A stretch of 9,125 nt of DNA, taken from JBGTHB01 sp041746415. Lineage in GTDB: Bacteria > Pseudomonadota > Gammaproteobacteria > Coxiellales > Coxiellaceae. Location: the NCBI GenBank assembly GCA_041746415.1, contig JBGTHB010000133.1, forward strand, positions 1 through 9,125, written 5' to 3'. The number at the start of each line of letters is the position of its first letter. The stretch's first letter is position 1. Below the pieces are notes generated by a model. It did no database searches. It saw only the letters and a program-made list of their open reading frames with translations, and was not told the DNA's origin. Positions 1 to 6,053 of this stretch are shown piece by piece. The position numbers and the translations under genes were made by a program.

Positions 1-274
1 GTTTGGCTTTCCAGACCAGCTCTTTGCCTCTCGTGCCATTTTGATAACGCGTCGCATGGACATAATCCACTTCCAAAGGAAAATCGAGCCGCGGCAGCAG
101 ATTGCCTAAAGGCACGATACCACCAATGACCACGCATAAAAAAATTGGATTCGCTTCTCCAAGCGTATGAATAATTTCCGTGGCCATTTTATCCAGCGCA
201 TTTTCAACTTCTGCTTTTGAATAAAGACAAGTTGCTGTAGAAAAAACTTTGTGAATATGGGCCGGTATCATCAT
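1..274 (-). CDS. hpt: Hypoxanthine(-guanine) phosphoribosyltransferase, N-terminal part, cut by left window edge
   Basis: Reading from the ATG at 274 gives 91 open codons that run off the left edge, so the stop and C-terminal half are missing. Family members transfer phosphoribose from PRPP to hypoxanthine or guanine in the cytosol (purine salvage). The visible part resembles the bacterial Hpt N-terminus: an acidic helical start (residues about 17-40, with CLYSKAEVENAL), a strand and turn FLCVVIGGIVPLGNLLPRL at about 48-66 that corresponds to the usual CVMNGGL-type loop, then LEVDYVHATRYQNGTRGKEL at about 70-89. The PRPP-binding loop lies beyond the window. A second ATG follows directly at 271. 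I prefer 274 because GGAGT lies 10 bases upstream of it. It sits 42 bases after the MscS-family gene and could share its transcript. Family recognition is by memory of sequence pattern; the xanthine or guanine preference cannot be told. Confidence 0.82.
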   Translation of the reverse strand, partial: MMIPAHIHKVFSTATCLYSKAEVENALDKMATEIIHTLGEANPIFLCVVIGGIVPLGNLLPRLDFPLEVDYVHATRYQNGTRGKELVWKAK

Positions 275-284
275 TTAATTTTTT

Positions 285-289
285 ACTCC
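285..289 (-). promoter_or_regulatory. Shine-Dalgarno of hpt
   Basis: On the minus strand GGAGT ends 10 bases before the ATG at 274 and 13 before the alternative ATG at 271. The spacing favours the first ATG as the start. Confidence 0.5.
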
Positions 290-300
290 GCGTGTTTAAA

Positions 301-330
301 TTTTTATTAGTTTTTATTAGTTTTTATCAG
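301..330. repeat. Three tandem copies of a 10-base unit at the end of the MscS-family gene
   Basis: The unit TTTTTATTAG occurs at 301-310 and 311-320, followed by a third copy with one change (TTTTTATCAG) at 321-330. On the coding strand this reads as repeated AAAAACTAAT. The copies span the stop codon, so the gene ends in TAA TAA (317-319 and 314-316). No hairpin is visible in it. It looks like a small duplication in AT-rich DNA rather than a terminator. Confidence 0.8.
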
Positions 331-1429
331 ACAATGTTTTTATTTCATGGATACTTAACGGCCCAGGAACATGGACAACTTGTGTGGGAAAAGCAAATTC
401 GGCGCCATGCTGATTGACAATATCAATAATTCTAAATAAAACGTCTTGTTGTATTTTTTGATATTGCGGGCCATCGGTAGTTTTAGTGAAAGTGGTGACC
501 AAAAAATTTAATGACGAACGCGCAAATTCGGTAAAGCAAACTAAGGGCGGTTGCTCTGTTGCAATTTGTGGATGTTCATTCAACATCTGTTCAATATCAT
601 GAATAATTGCTTTTAATTTTCCGGCATCTTCATAACGGACACCCATGTTTTGTTGAATTCTACGGTGACTCATCCGAGAGGGATTTTCTACCGAAATCGT
701 AGAAAATACCCCGTTTGGCACGTATAGCAACCGTTTATCTGGTGTCCTAATTCGCGTCAACCGCCAGCCAATATTTTCTACCGTTCCTTCAATTTCACGA
801 TCAGGCGAACGTATCCAGTCACCAACTGCAAATGGTCGGTCCCAATACACCATCATCCCGCCTAAAAAATTCGCCAATGTGTCTTTTGCTGCAAAACTCA
901 CAGCCAAGCCGCCAATACCACCAAATGTTAACAATGCGCCAATGGGTATACCGAGAGCCTGCATCGCAACGAGTGCTAAAATCAAAACCATTAAAATGCG
1001 AGCCACTTGTGCCATCGCATTCACAGTAGTGGTGTCATTTAATTCTCGTTTGCCAAAATGCTTGCTGCGAGTAATTTCTTTTTCTAGGGTAGCAATGAGG
1101 CGCATGCCGAACCACAATAAGAACACTACCGAGAACACCACACGCAGCGTAGGCAACGAAGCAATAACACTGCCATTTAAATTAAATTGCAACACCAGCA
1201 CGGTTAAAACCCAATTGAGCGCCATAAACCAAATAAACCAATACAGTGGTGCTTTAGCTGCAACTATTAGCGAATAACGCCATAGTTTTTGTTTTTTTTG
1301 AAAATAAGGAATGAGTCGCATGAACAATAATGAGAAAACAAGTTGGGCAACAATAGCAGTTGTAACTATAAAACCAAGCTTAACCAACCAAAAGTGTGCT
1401 TTAAATAAATCTACGGCCGCGGCTGTCAT
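317..1429 (-). CDS. YnaI-like small-conductance mechanosensitive channel (MscS family)
   Basis: A 370-residue inner-membrane protein. Hydrophobic segments lie at about 13-40, 60-82, 93-113 and 141-161, followed by the glycine/alanine-rich pore helix at about 162-192 (GGIGGLAVSFAAKDTLANF at 170-188). The total of five segments matches YnaI rather than the three-segment MscS. The beta domain after the pore (YWDRPFAVGDWIRSPD at 195-210, then EGTVENIGWR and YVPNGVFS) and the C-terminal AFPTQ stretch are very close to E. coli YnaI as I remember it. Family members form heptamers that open under membrane tension and release solutes during hypo-osmotic shock; the role here is inferred. The start at 1429 is fixed by a strong AGGAGGA 4 bases upstream that overlaps the nagZ stop codon, so translation is probably coupled to nagZ. 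The stop lies in a tandem 10-base repeat. Confidence 0.92.
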   Translation of the reverse strand: MTAAAVDLFKAHFWLVKLGFIVTTAIVAQLVFSLLFMRLIPYFQKKQKLWRYSLIVAAKAPLYWFIWFMALNWVLTVLVLQFNLNGSVIASLPTLRVVFSVVFLLWFGMRLIATLEKEITRSKHFGKRELNDTTTVNAMAQVARILMVLILALVAMQALGIPIGALLTFGGIGGLAVSFAAKDTLANFLGGMMVYWDRPFAVGDWIRSPDREIEGTVENIGWRLTRIRTPDKRLLYVPNGVFSTISVENPSRMSHRRIQQNMGVRYEDAGKLKAIIHDIEQMLNEHPQIATEQPPLVCFTEFARSSLNFLVTTFTKTTDGPQYQKIQQDVLFRIIDIVNQHGAEFAFPTQVVHVPGPLSIHEIKTLSDKN

Positions 1430-1433
1430 GTCT

Positions 1434-1440
1434 TCCTCCT
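1434..1440 (-). promoter_or_regulatory. Strong Shine-Dalgarno of the MscS-family gene, overlapping the nagZ stop
   Basis: The minus strand reads TTAGGAGGAAGACATG. The TAG at 1439-1441 ends nagZ and shares two bases with the AGGAGGA element. This is the best ribosome-binding site in the window and would let a ribosome that ends nagZ restart at once on the channel gene. Confidence 0.85.
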
Positions 1441-2380
1441 AATTGAACATACGCATAAATTTCTCTACCCGCTGAGTTGAAACAGCATCTGCTTGTATGA
1501 GCTGTGAGTCTATAATTTCAAGCAAGCCAGCGCGGTTATTGCAGACAGTAAGCATATCACAACCTGCTTCAAGCGCACGCTTAGCACGTTCTGGATAACT
1601 GCCCATCGCAGCGGCGCCCGACATACTTAAATCATCGCTGATGACCACACCTTGAAACATTAACTGTTCACGCAAAAAGTTTCTCAGCCAAAAGCGTGAG
1701 TAAGTAACTGGCAAAGAATCAATTTGACTAAATAAAATATGTGCTGGCATTAATGCATCGAGTTTTGATAAAAGCTGCAAAAATGGTTTTAAATCTCCCG
1801 CTAGCAGTTCATCCATGCGTTGCAAATCACACGGCAGATCATAGTGCGAATCTTGTAATACACTACCGTGTCCCGGAAAATGTTTTGCCATCACTGGAAA
1901 CGCAAGCTCATGTAATTGATTAATCATTACTTCAGCTAATTCAATCACAATTTCTGGATCATTAGCAAAACTACGGTTGCTAATAACGCTATTTAGCCCA
2001 CGATCCACATCGAGCACCGGCACCAAATTAAAATTTACTCCAACCTGGATGAGTTCGTCGGTCATGTTGTGTGTTGATTGCGCTAATTGTGTTTTAGCCT
2101 GTAACGGATCTTGTCGATATAAATCACCCCAAAATGATTGCGGGGGAATGGCAACAAAATCGTGCTTGAATCGCTGTACTCTGCCGCCTTCTTGATCGAC
2201 AGCAATAATAAAATGCGGCTTAATTTGGCGTAACTCTGTCGTTAATTGCAGCAACTGTTTTTTGCTGACGTAATTGCGCGCAAACAATATTACTCCAACC
2301 ACATGCGGATGGGACAATATTTTTTTATCGTCCAGTGAAAGAGTCTGCCCTTCAATATCCGCTAATAAAAACCCACTCAT
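1439..2380 (-). CDS. nagZ: Beta-N-acetylhexosaminidase NagZ (peptidoglycan recycling)
   Basis: A 313-residue family 3 glycoside hydrolase. The family removes N-acetylglucosamine from GlcNAc-1,6-anhydroMurNAc and its peptide forms in the cytosol, a step in murein recycling that also feeds AmpR-type beta-lactamase control in some bacteria. Seen in the sequence: the NagZ-type opening (HPHVVGVILFARNY at 24-37), DQEGGRVQR at 62-70, KHFPGHG at 166-172, the mobile-loop Asp177-Ser-His179 that carries the acid/base pair in the family, and SDDLSM at 249-254, whose first Asp (about 250) aligns with the known nucleophile. There is no signal peptide, as expected for the cytosolic enzyme. It is slightly shorter at the C-terminus than the usual 330-340 residues. 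Its ATG overlaps the stop of the DUF1820 gene in an ATGA (4 bases), indicating coupling; only a weak GAGAT element precedes it. The upstream amidase generates anhydro-muropeptide-pathway substrates, but the two genes are six kilobases apart. Confidence 0.95.
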   Translation of the reverse strand: MSGFLLADIEGQTLSLDDKKILSHPHVVGVILFARNYVSKKQLLQLTTELRQIKPHFIIAVDQEGGRVQRFKHDFVAIPPQSFWGDLYRQDPLQAKTQLAQSTHNMTDELIQVGVNFNLVPVLDVDRGLNSVISNRSFANDPEIVIELAEVMINQLHELAFPVMAKHFPGHGSVLQDSHYDLPCDLQRMDELLAGDLKPFLQLLSKLDALMPAHILFSQIDSLPVTYSRFWLRNFLREQLMFQGVVISDDLSMSGAAAMGSYPERAKRALEAGCDMLTVCNNRAGLLEIIDSQLIQADAVSTQRVEKFMRMFN

Positions 2381-2730
2381 ACATCTCGATCTTTATGCAA
2401 CACAGTCGGCATAGTGGGAAACGCTCTGACGTTACTTTGCGATTTTGAATCTTTAATTTTACCAATTCCAAAATGATCCATTTCGTCGATGCGGATGACC
2501 GTGTGCAGCGGCACATAAATGCGCTTCACACCATTAAACTCAGCTTTTAACTTTTCTTCTGATGGGTCAACAACAACACTACCCGGCTCAGCAAAAACCA
2601 GTTCGCCAATACAAATAAATCCTAGCATGGCTTCTTCATCTATCTCTTTAGCATAGACTTCATAAATTTTGTCTTCTTGAGAAAACAACACGCGAAACAC
2701 AGGATCATTACTCATCAAATCATCACTCAT
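2377..2730 (-). CDS. DUF1820 family protein, function unknown
   Basis: A 117-residue protein I recognise as DUF1820, a small gammaproteobacterial family without known function. Shared features visible here are the beta-rich start with VFRVLF and KIYEVYAKEI (11-30), the block VVDPSEEKLKAEF at 53-65 and VPLHTVIRIDE at 73-83, followed by a polar, probably loose tail. There is no signal peptide, membrane segment or cysteine pair. The start is uncertain. The ATG at 2730 overlaps the end of the DUF924 gene by 8 bases and has no clear Shine-Dalgarno. A second ATG at 2715 lies just after that gene's TGA, and its product would begin MSNDPVFRV, nearer the conserved region. Either way it is coupled to its neighbours: its stop overlaps the nagZ start by 4 bases. 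Linkage to nagZ does not by itself give a function. Confidence 0.88.
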   Translation of the reverse strand: MSDDLMSNDPVFRVLFSQEDKIYEVYAKEIDEEAMLGFICIGELVFAEPGSVVVDPSEEKLKAEFNGVKRIYVPLHTVIRIDEMDHFGIGKIKDSKSQSNVRAFPTMPTVLHKDRDV

Positions 2731-3331
2731 CGGTTGATTTTATTTGCACTAGATAGTCCAATTCCTCGGCTGTCGATTTTCGACTCAAAATCGCATTACG
2801 CTGGGGAAAACGACCAAAGCGACGGATAATATTATAGTGATGGTTGGCAAATTTAAAGAAACTTTCGTAAATAATTCGGGTTTCAGGAAATGCCAGCTCT
2901 ACCAGCACCTGATAGGACTGGATAGCCAGTTCCTGACAACGGATGTGTTCGGCATGAAGCAAGGGAAAGTAATAGAAAACTCGCTCAATAAGACTCAGGT
3001 CATGATCTTTATGGTGTTCAATGCCTCGCTGACAAATCGACAGCGCATAGTCATCTTGGGCAAAGGCCTCAGGCTTATTGCGGTAGACATGGCGAGAAAA
3101 CTGGTCCAAAAGAATGATCAGCGCCAGCTGGCCATGTGGCACAGTCTCCCAGTGAGCAAACTCACCTTTGATCGCTCGCTCAAGTTCAAAAGCAAAAAGA
3201 CTTTTAATCTCAGTGTCCACTTGGGGATTTTCAGCAAACCAAATCCGTGCGCGATTTTCACTTGGAATGATTGTCTCTTCCACGTGGCCAAACCAAAATT
3301 TCAAAATAGGGTGATACGGTTGATCCATCAT
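2723..3331 (-). CDS. DUF924 family protein, function unknown
   Basis: A 202-residue, largely helical soluble protein of the DUF924 family, which is predicted to have a TPR-like fold and has no assigned activity. Diagnostic blocks are the start HPILKFWFG (7-15), IWFAENP (30-36), the core LLDQFSRHVYR (74-84), YFPLLHAEH (121-129) and the end motif RFGRFPQRN (171-179), with conserved His, Arg and Asp residues. Length is normal for the family (about 180-210), so it looks intact. Two ATGs lie back to back (3331 and 3328), and neither has a good Shine-Dalgarno; the preceding 32 bases after miaA are very AT-rich. It occupies the place after miaA where many gammaproteobacteria carry hfq. G+C is 246 of 540 over nine full lines inside the gene (2761-3300), not clearly foreign. 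A long open frame on the opposite strand is treated as a shadow. Confidence 0.88.
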   Translation of the reverse strand: MMDQPYHPILKFWFGHVEETIIPSENRARIWFAENPQVDTEIKSLFAFELERAIKGEFAHWETVPHGQLALIILLDQFSRHVYRNKPEAFAQDDYALSICQRGIEHHKDHDLSLIERVFYYFPLLHAEHIRCQELAIQSYQVLVELAFPETRIIYESFFKFANHHYNIIRRFGRFPQRNAILSRKSTAEELDYLVQIKSTDE

Positions 3332-3363
3332 TAATTTAATTTATCACAAATATGGCGCTTATA

Positions 3364-4299
3364 CTAAGAGTCCACTTCTAAAAAATTAACCACAGCTGAC
3401 GTTAGGTCAGCTGATTCACTGTCAAAATGCGCACCTGAAAATTGCCGCAACCAAGTATACTGGCGCTTAGCGAACTGTCTTGTGGCTACCGTAATTTTGT
3501 ATTTAAGATCTGCCTCAGCTATTTGGCCATCTAAAAATTGCCATACCTGACGATACCCCACCGAACGGATTGAGGGCAGTGTCGCGTCTAAATCCCCACG
3601 TTGATACAGTGCTGTAACTTCATTTACTAATCCTTGCGATAACATGGTTACAACACGTTGTTCAATACGAGCATGCAGAATTTTACGTTCAGCTGGCTGC
3701 AAAATAAGATTAATAAAATTAAATGGCGGTTCAAGCCACTGCTGTTGTTGCTGCAGTGTCGTTTTTGATTTGCCGGTAGCAAAAAATAATTCAAGCGCTC
3801 TTTGAATACGTTGTTTGTCGTTAGCGTGAATTTTTTGTGCAGCAACCGGATCCACTTGCTGCAATTGCTGGTACAGTGCTTGCCAACCTTCCTGTGCGGC
3901 ACGTGCATCAAGTTGTTGACGCACACTTAAATCACTGTCTGGAAAATCAGTAAACCCTTTTTGCAACAAAGAATAATAGAGCATAGTGCCGCCCACCAAT
4001 AGCGGAATTTTGCCACGTTGATGGATTTGCTCAATTAAAGGCACGACGTCATTGCAAAATTGTCCGGCTGAATAGCGCTGCGCTGGATCCAATATATCGA
4101 TAAGATGATGCGGTAGTTTTTTTAGTTCAGCAGCTGTTGGTTTGGCGGTGCCAATATCTATGCCTTTATAAACCATGGCAGAGTCAACACTAATTGCCTC
4201 AACAGGCAAATAATCGCTTAATGCCAGCGCTAATTTTGTTTTCCCTGTCGCCGTTGGTCCCATGATGCAAATGACATTTGGTCTCGCTGGCTTCATCAT
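3364..4299 (-). CDS. miaA: tRNA dimethylallyltransferase MiaA
   Basis: A 311-residue enzyme of normal length. It transfers the dimethylallyl group of DMAPP to N6 of adenosine 37 in tRNAs reading codons that begin with U, giving i6A, which MiaB usually thiolates. Visible motifs: the P-loop GPTATGKT (14-21), DSAMVYKGIDIGTAKPT (39-55) with the catalytic Asp39, GGTMLYY (103-109), NDKQRIQRALE (160-170), RSVGYRQ (245-251) and the C-terminal TRQFAKRQYTWLR (273-285). A run of five glutamines (183-187) lies in the insertion domain and looks like a local trinucleotide expansion. The ATG shares one base with the mutL TAA (TAATG), with GGAA a few bases upstream inside mutL, so the two are very likely co-translated, as in the widespread mutL-miaA pair. 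A second ATG follows at once at 4296. The usual downstream partner hfq is absent here. Confidence 0.97.
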   Translation of the reverse strand: MMKPARPNVICIMGPTATGKTKLALALSDYLPVEAISVDSAMVYKGIDIGTAKPTAAELKKLPHHLIDILDPAQRYSAGQFCNDVVPLIEQIHQRGKIPLLVGGTMLYYSLLQKGFTDFPDSDLSVRQQLDARAAQEGWQALYQQLQQVDPVAAQKIHANDKQRIQRALELFFATGKSKTTLQQQQQWLEPPFNFINLILQPAERKILHARIEQRVVTMLSQGLVNEVTALYQRGDLDATLPSIRSVGYRQVWQFLDGQIAEADLKYKITVATRQFAKRQYTWLRQFSGAHFDSESADLTSAVVNFLEVDS

Positions 4300-6053
4300 T
4301 ATTTTCCACGCAAAAACCAGTTATCCATTTCACTGAACGTAAATTTTTTATAGGTTGGGCGGCCATGATTGCATAAACCACCATGGGGCGTGTTTTCCAT
4401 ATCACACAGTAACGCGTTCATTTCCACTATATTGAGTGCGTGTGGTGAACGCAACGCAGCATGACAAGCGACTGTTGCTAATACAGAATAAATACGCTGA
4501 GTGGCGCGATCCGATTGTTTGTCGCTCACCCAATCCGCCAAACTGTCATGAATTAATTGTTTTATGTTAGCGCGCTGTAAAATAACTGGAATCTCTCTCA
4601 CTATGATTTCGTTATCACTGGTTTGAGAGGTAATAATACCAATTTGGCTTAAGTGTTGATGTTGCAGTTGCCACTGCTGCATTTCCGCTATCGACAGTGT
4701 CAAAGCCAATGGCACCAGCAGTATTTGACGCTGTAATTGTTGTAAATCAATTTGGTTTTTTAATTTTTCATATAAAATACGTTCGTGGGCGGCGTGCATA
4801 TCCACGATAATTAAGCCTTCACTCGTTTCAGCTAATATATAAGTAGCGCTGACTTGCGCTAAAGCCACTCCCAAGGCAGGACGTTCAAGCACCGCCGTTG
4901 GCATGGGTGCAGCTGTGTAATTTGCACTAGGTGATTCAGCAACACGTAGCGCAGGCTGCATTAATTGTGTATTTGAGGTGAGAGGATATGGCTTAACTGG
5001 GGCGCTGGGCAATGGATCCTGCTGCGCAATAACATTAATCCCCTGCCCCACTCTAATTTGGGCTAACGCATCCTTTACGCCTTTTTTAACAAATTCATGC
5101 ACATGGTGGCTTTCGCGAAATCGCACTTCGTGTTTGGTTGGGTGCACATTAACATCAACTAATTTAGGATCGATTGCTAATGACAACACAAAAGCAGGAT
5201 AGCGGCCATGAAACATGACATCGTGATAAGCCTCTTTCAGTGCGTGCGCCAATACTTTATCACGCACATAGCGGCCATTAATAAAAAAATACTGTTGATC
5301 AGCCTGAGCACGATTGTATTGTGGTTCTGCCAGCCAACCTTTAAGTTGCATTCCAGCAGATTGAAACTCGATAAATAATGCGTTCTCTAAAAAATCACGA
5401 CCAATAATTTTTTGTAAGCGCTGTTTTTGCTGCTGCTGACTGGTGGCACTAGCGAAGCGAAACATCTCGCGCTGATTATGCTTCAATGTAATCGCCACCT
5501 CAAAGTGACATAAAGCAAACCGAGCTAATGTTTTTTCTATATGATTATATTCTGTTTGTGGTGTGCGCATAAACTTGCGGCGGGCGGGTAAATTATAAAA
5601 TAAATCGCGCACATAAATGGCGGTACCAATGGGTTGCGCACAGGGTTTAGCTGCACTCACAATCGCATTTTGCGCTAACACACAAAATCCTTGTTCGGCC
5701 AATTTGGCACAGGAACGCAATTCTACTCTTGCTGCTGCACCAATACTTGCCAGCGCTTCACCACGGAACCCAAGACTGTTGATTGCCATAAGATCATCGC
5801 TGCTATGAATTTTACTGGTGGCGTGTCGCTCTAAAGCTAATGCTAAGTCTTCACATGCAATGCCTTCACCATCATCTTGCACACTAATAAGTTGCAAGCC
5901 ACCTTGCTCAATTTCGATGATAATGTTTTTTGCTTTAGCATCAAAACTGTTTTCAACTAACTCTTTAACGACTGATGCAGGACGTTCAATAACTTCTCCA
6001 GCTGCGATTTGATTTGCTAGTAAGGAATCCAGGACGTGTATTTTGCTATTCAT
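4299..6053 (-). CDS. mutL: DNA mismatch repair protein MutL, endonuclease-motif type
   Basis: A 584-residue protein. The N-terminal GHKL ATPase (about 1-335) carries NQIAAGEVIERPASVVKELV (14-33), with Glu31 and Asn35 matching the catalytic Glu29 and Mg-ligand Asn33 of E. coli. DDGEGI (60-65), RHATSKI (76-82), GFRGEALASI (95-104) and VDVNVHPTKHEVRF (299-312) follow. A low-complexity linker (about 335-395) leads to the dimerisation domain. That domain keeps a metal-binding DMHAAHERILYE (418-429), a Gln-to-Met form of DQHA(X)2E(X)4E, plus ACHAALR (529-535) and CNHGRPT (561-567). These motifs mark MutL proteins that nick DNA themselves; E. coli MutL lacks them. MutL links MutS mismatch recognition to strand removal. 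The ATG at 6053 lies inside the 3' end of the kinase gene (8-base overlap) with only a weak GGGTGG upstream, so expression may depend on reading through the kinase. Confidence 0.97.
   Translation of the reverse strand: MNSKIHVLDSLLANQIAAGEVIERPASVVKELVENSFDAKAKNIIIEIEQGGLQLISVQDDGEGIACEDLALALERHATSKIHSSDDLMAINSLGFRGEALASIGAAARVELRSCAKLAEQGFCVLAQNAIVSAAKPCAQPIGTAIYVRDLFYNLPARRKFMRTPQTEYNHIEKTLARFALCHFEVAITLKHNQREMFRFASATSQQQQKQRLQKIIGRDFLENALFIEFQSAGMQLKGWLAEPQYNRAQADQQYFFINGRYVRDKVLAHALKEAYHDVMFHGRYPAFVLSLAIDPKLVDVNVHPTKHEVRFRESHHVHEFVKKGVKDALAQIRVGQGINVIAQQDPLPSAPVKPYPLTSNTQLMQPALRVAESPSANYTAAPMPTAVLERPALGVALAQVSATYILAETSEGLIIVDMHAAHERILYEKLKNQIDLQQLQRQILLVPLALTLSIAEMQQWQLQHQHLSQIGIITSQTSDNEIIVREIPVILQRANIKQLIHDSLADWVSDKQSDRATQRIYSVLATVACHAALRSPHALNIVEMNALLCDMENTPHGGLCNHGRPTYKKFTFSEMDNWFLRGK

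Noticed and set aside
879..1277. A 132-codon plus-strand open frame inside the channel gene
   Set aside because: It is antisense to the conserved pore and membrane segments of the YnaI-like channel; the composition is that of a mirror frame and no start signal stands out.
2723..3331. DUF924 gene as recently transferred DNA because it looked richer in G+C
   Set aside because: Counting nine lines gave 246 of 540 G+C, while sampled lines of neighbouring mutL and miaA range from 22 to 30 of 60. The difference is too small to support transfer.
2837..3334. A 165-codon open frame on the plus strand covering most of the DUF924 gene
   Set aside because: The minus-strand product has clear family motifs throughout. 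The plus-strand product resembles no family I know and lies almost wholly antisense, so it is a shadow frame.
3332..3372. TATAAG after the miaA stop as a promoter for the DUF924-nagZ unit
   Set aside because: No -35 element at a usable distance and the bases are AT-rich by default; too weak to list as a feature.
3737..3766. Inverted repeat CACTGC/GCAGTG followed by a T run on the plus strand, terminator-like
   Set aside because: The stem is only 6 pairs with a 10-base loop, lies inside miaA over its glutamine run, and points against the direction of all genes here.
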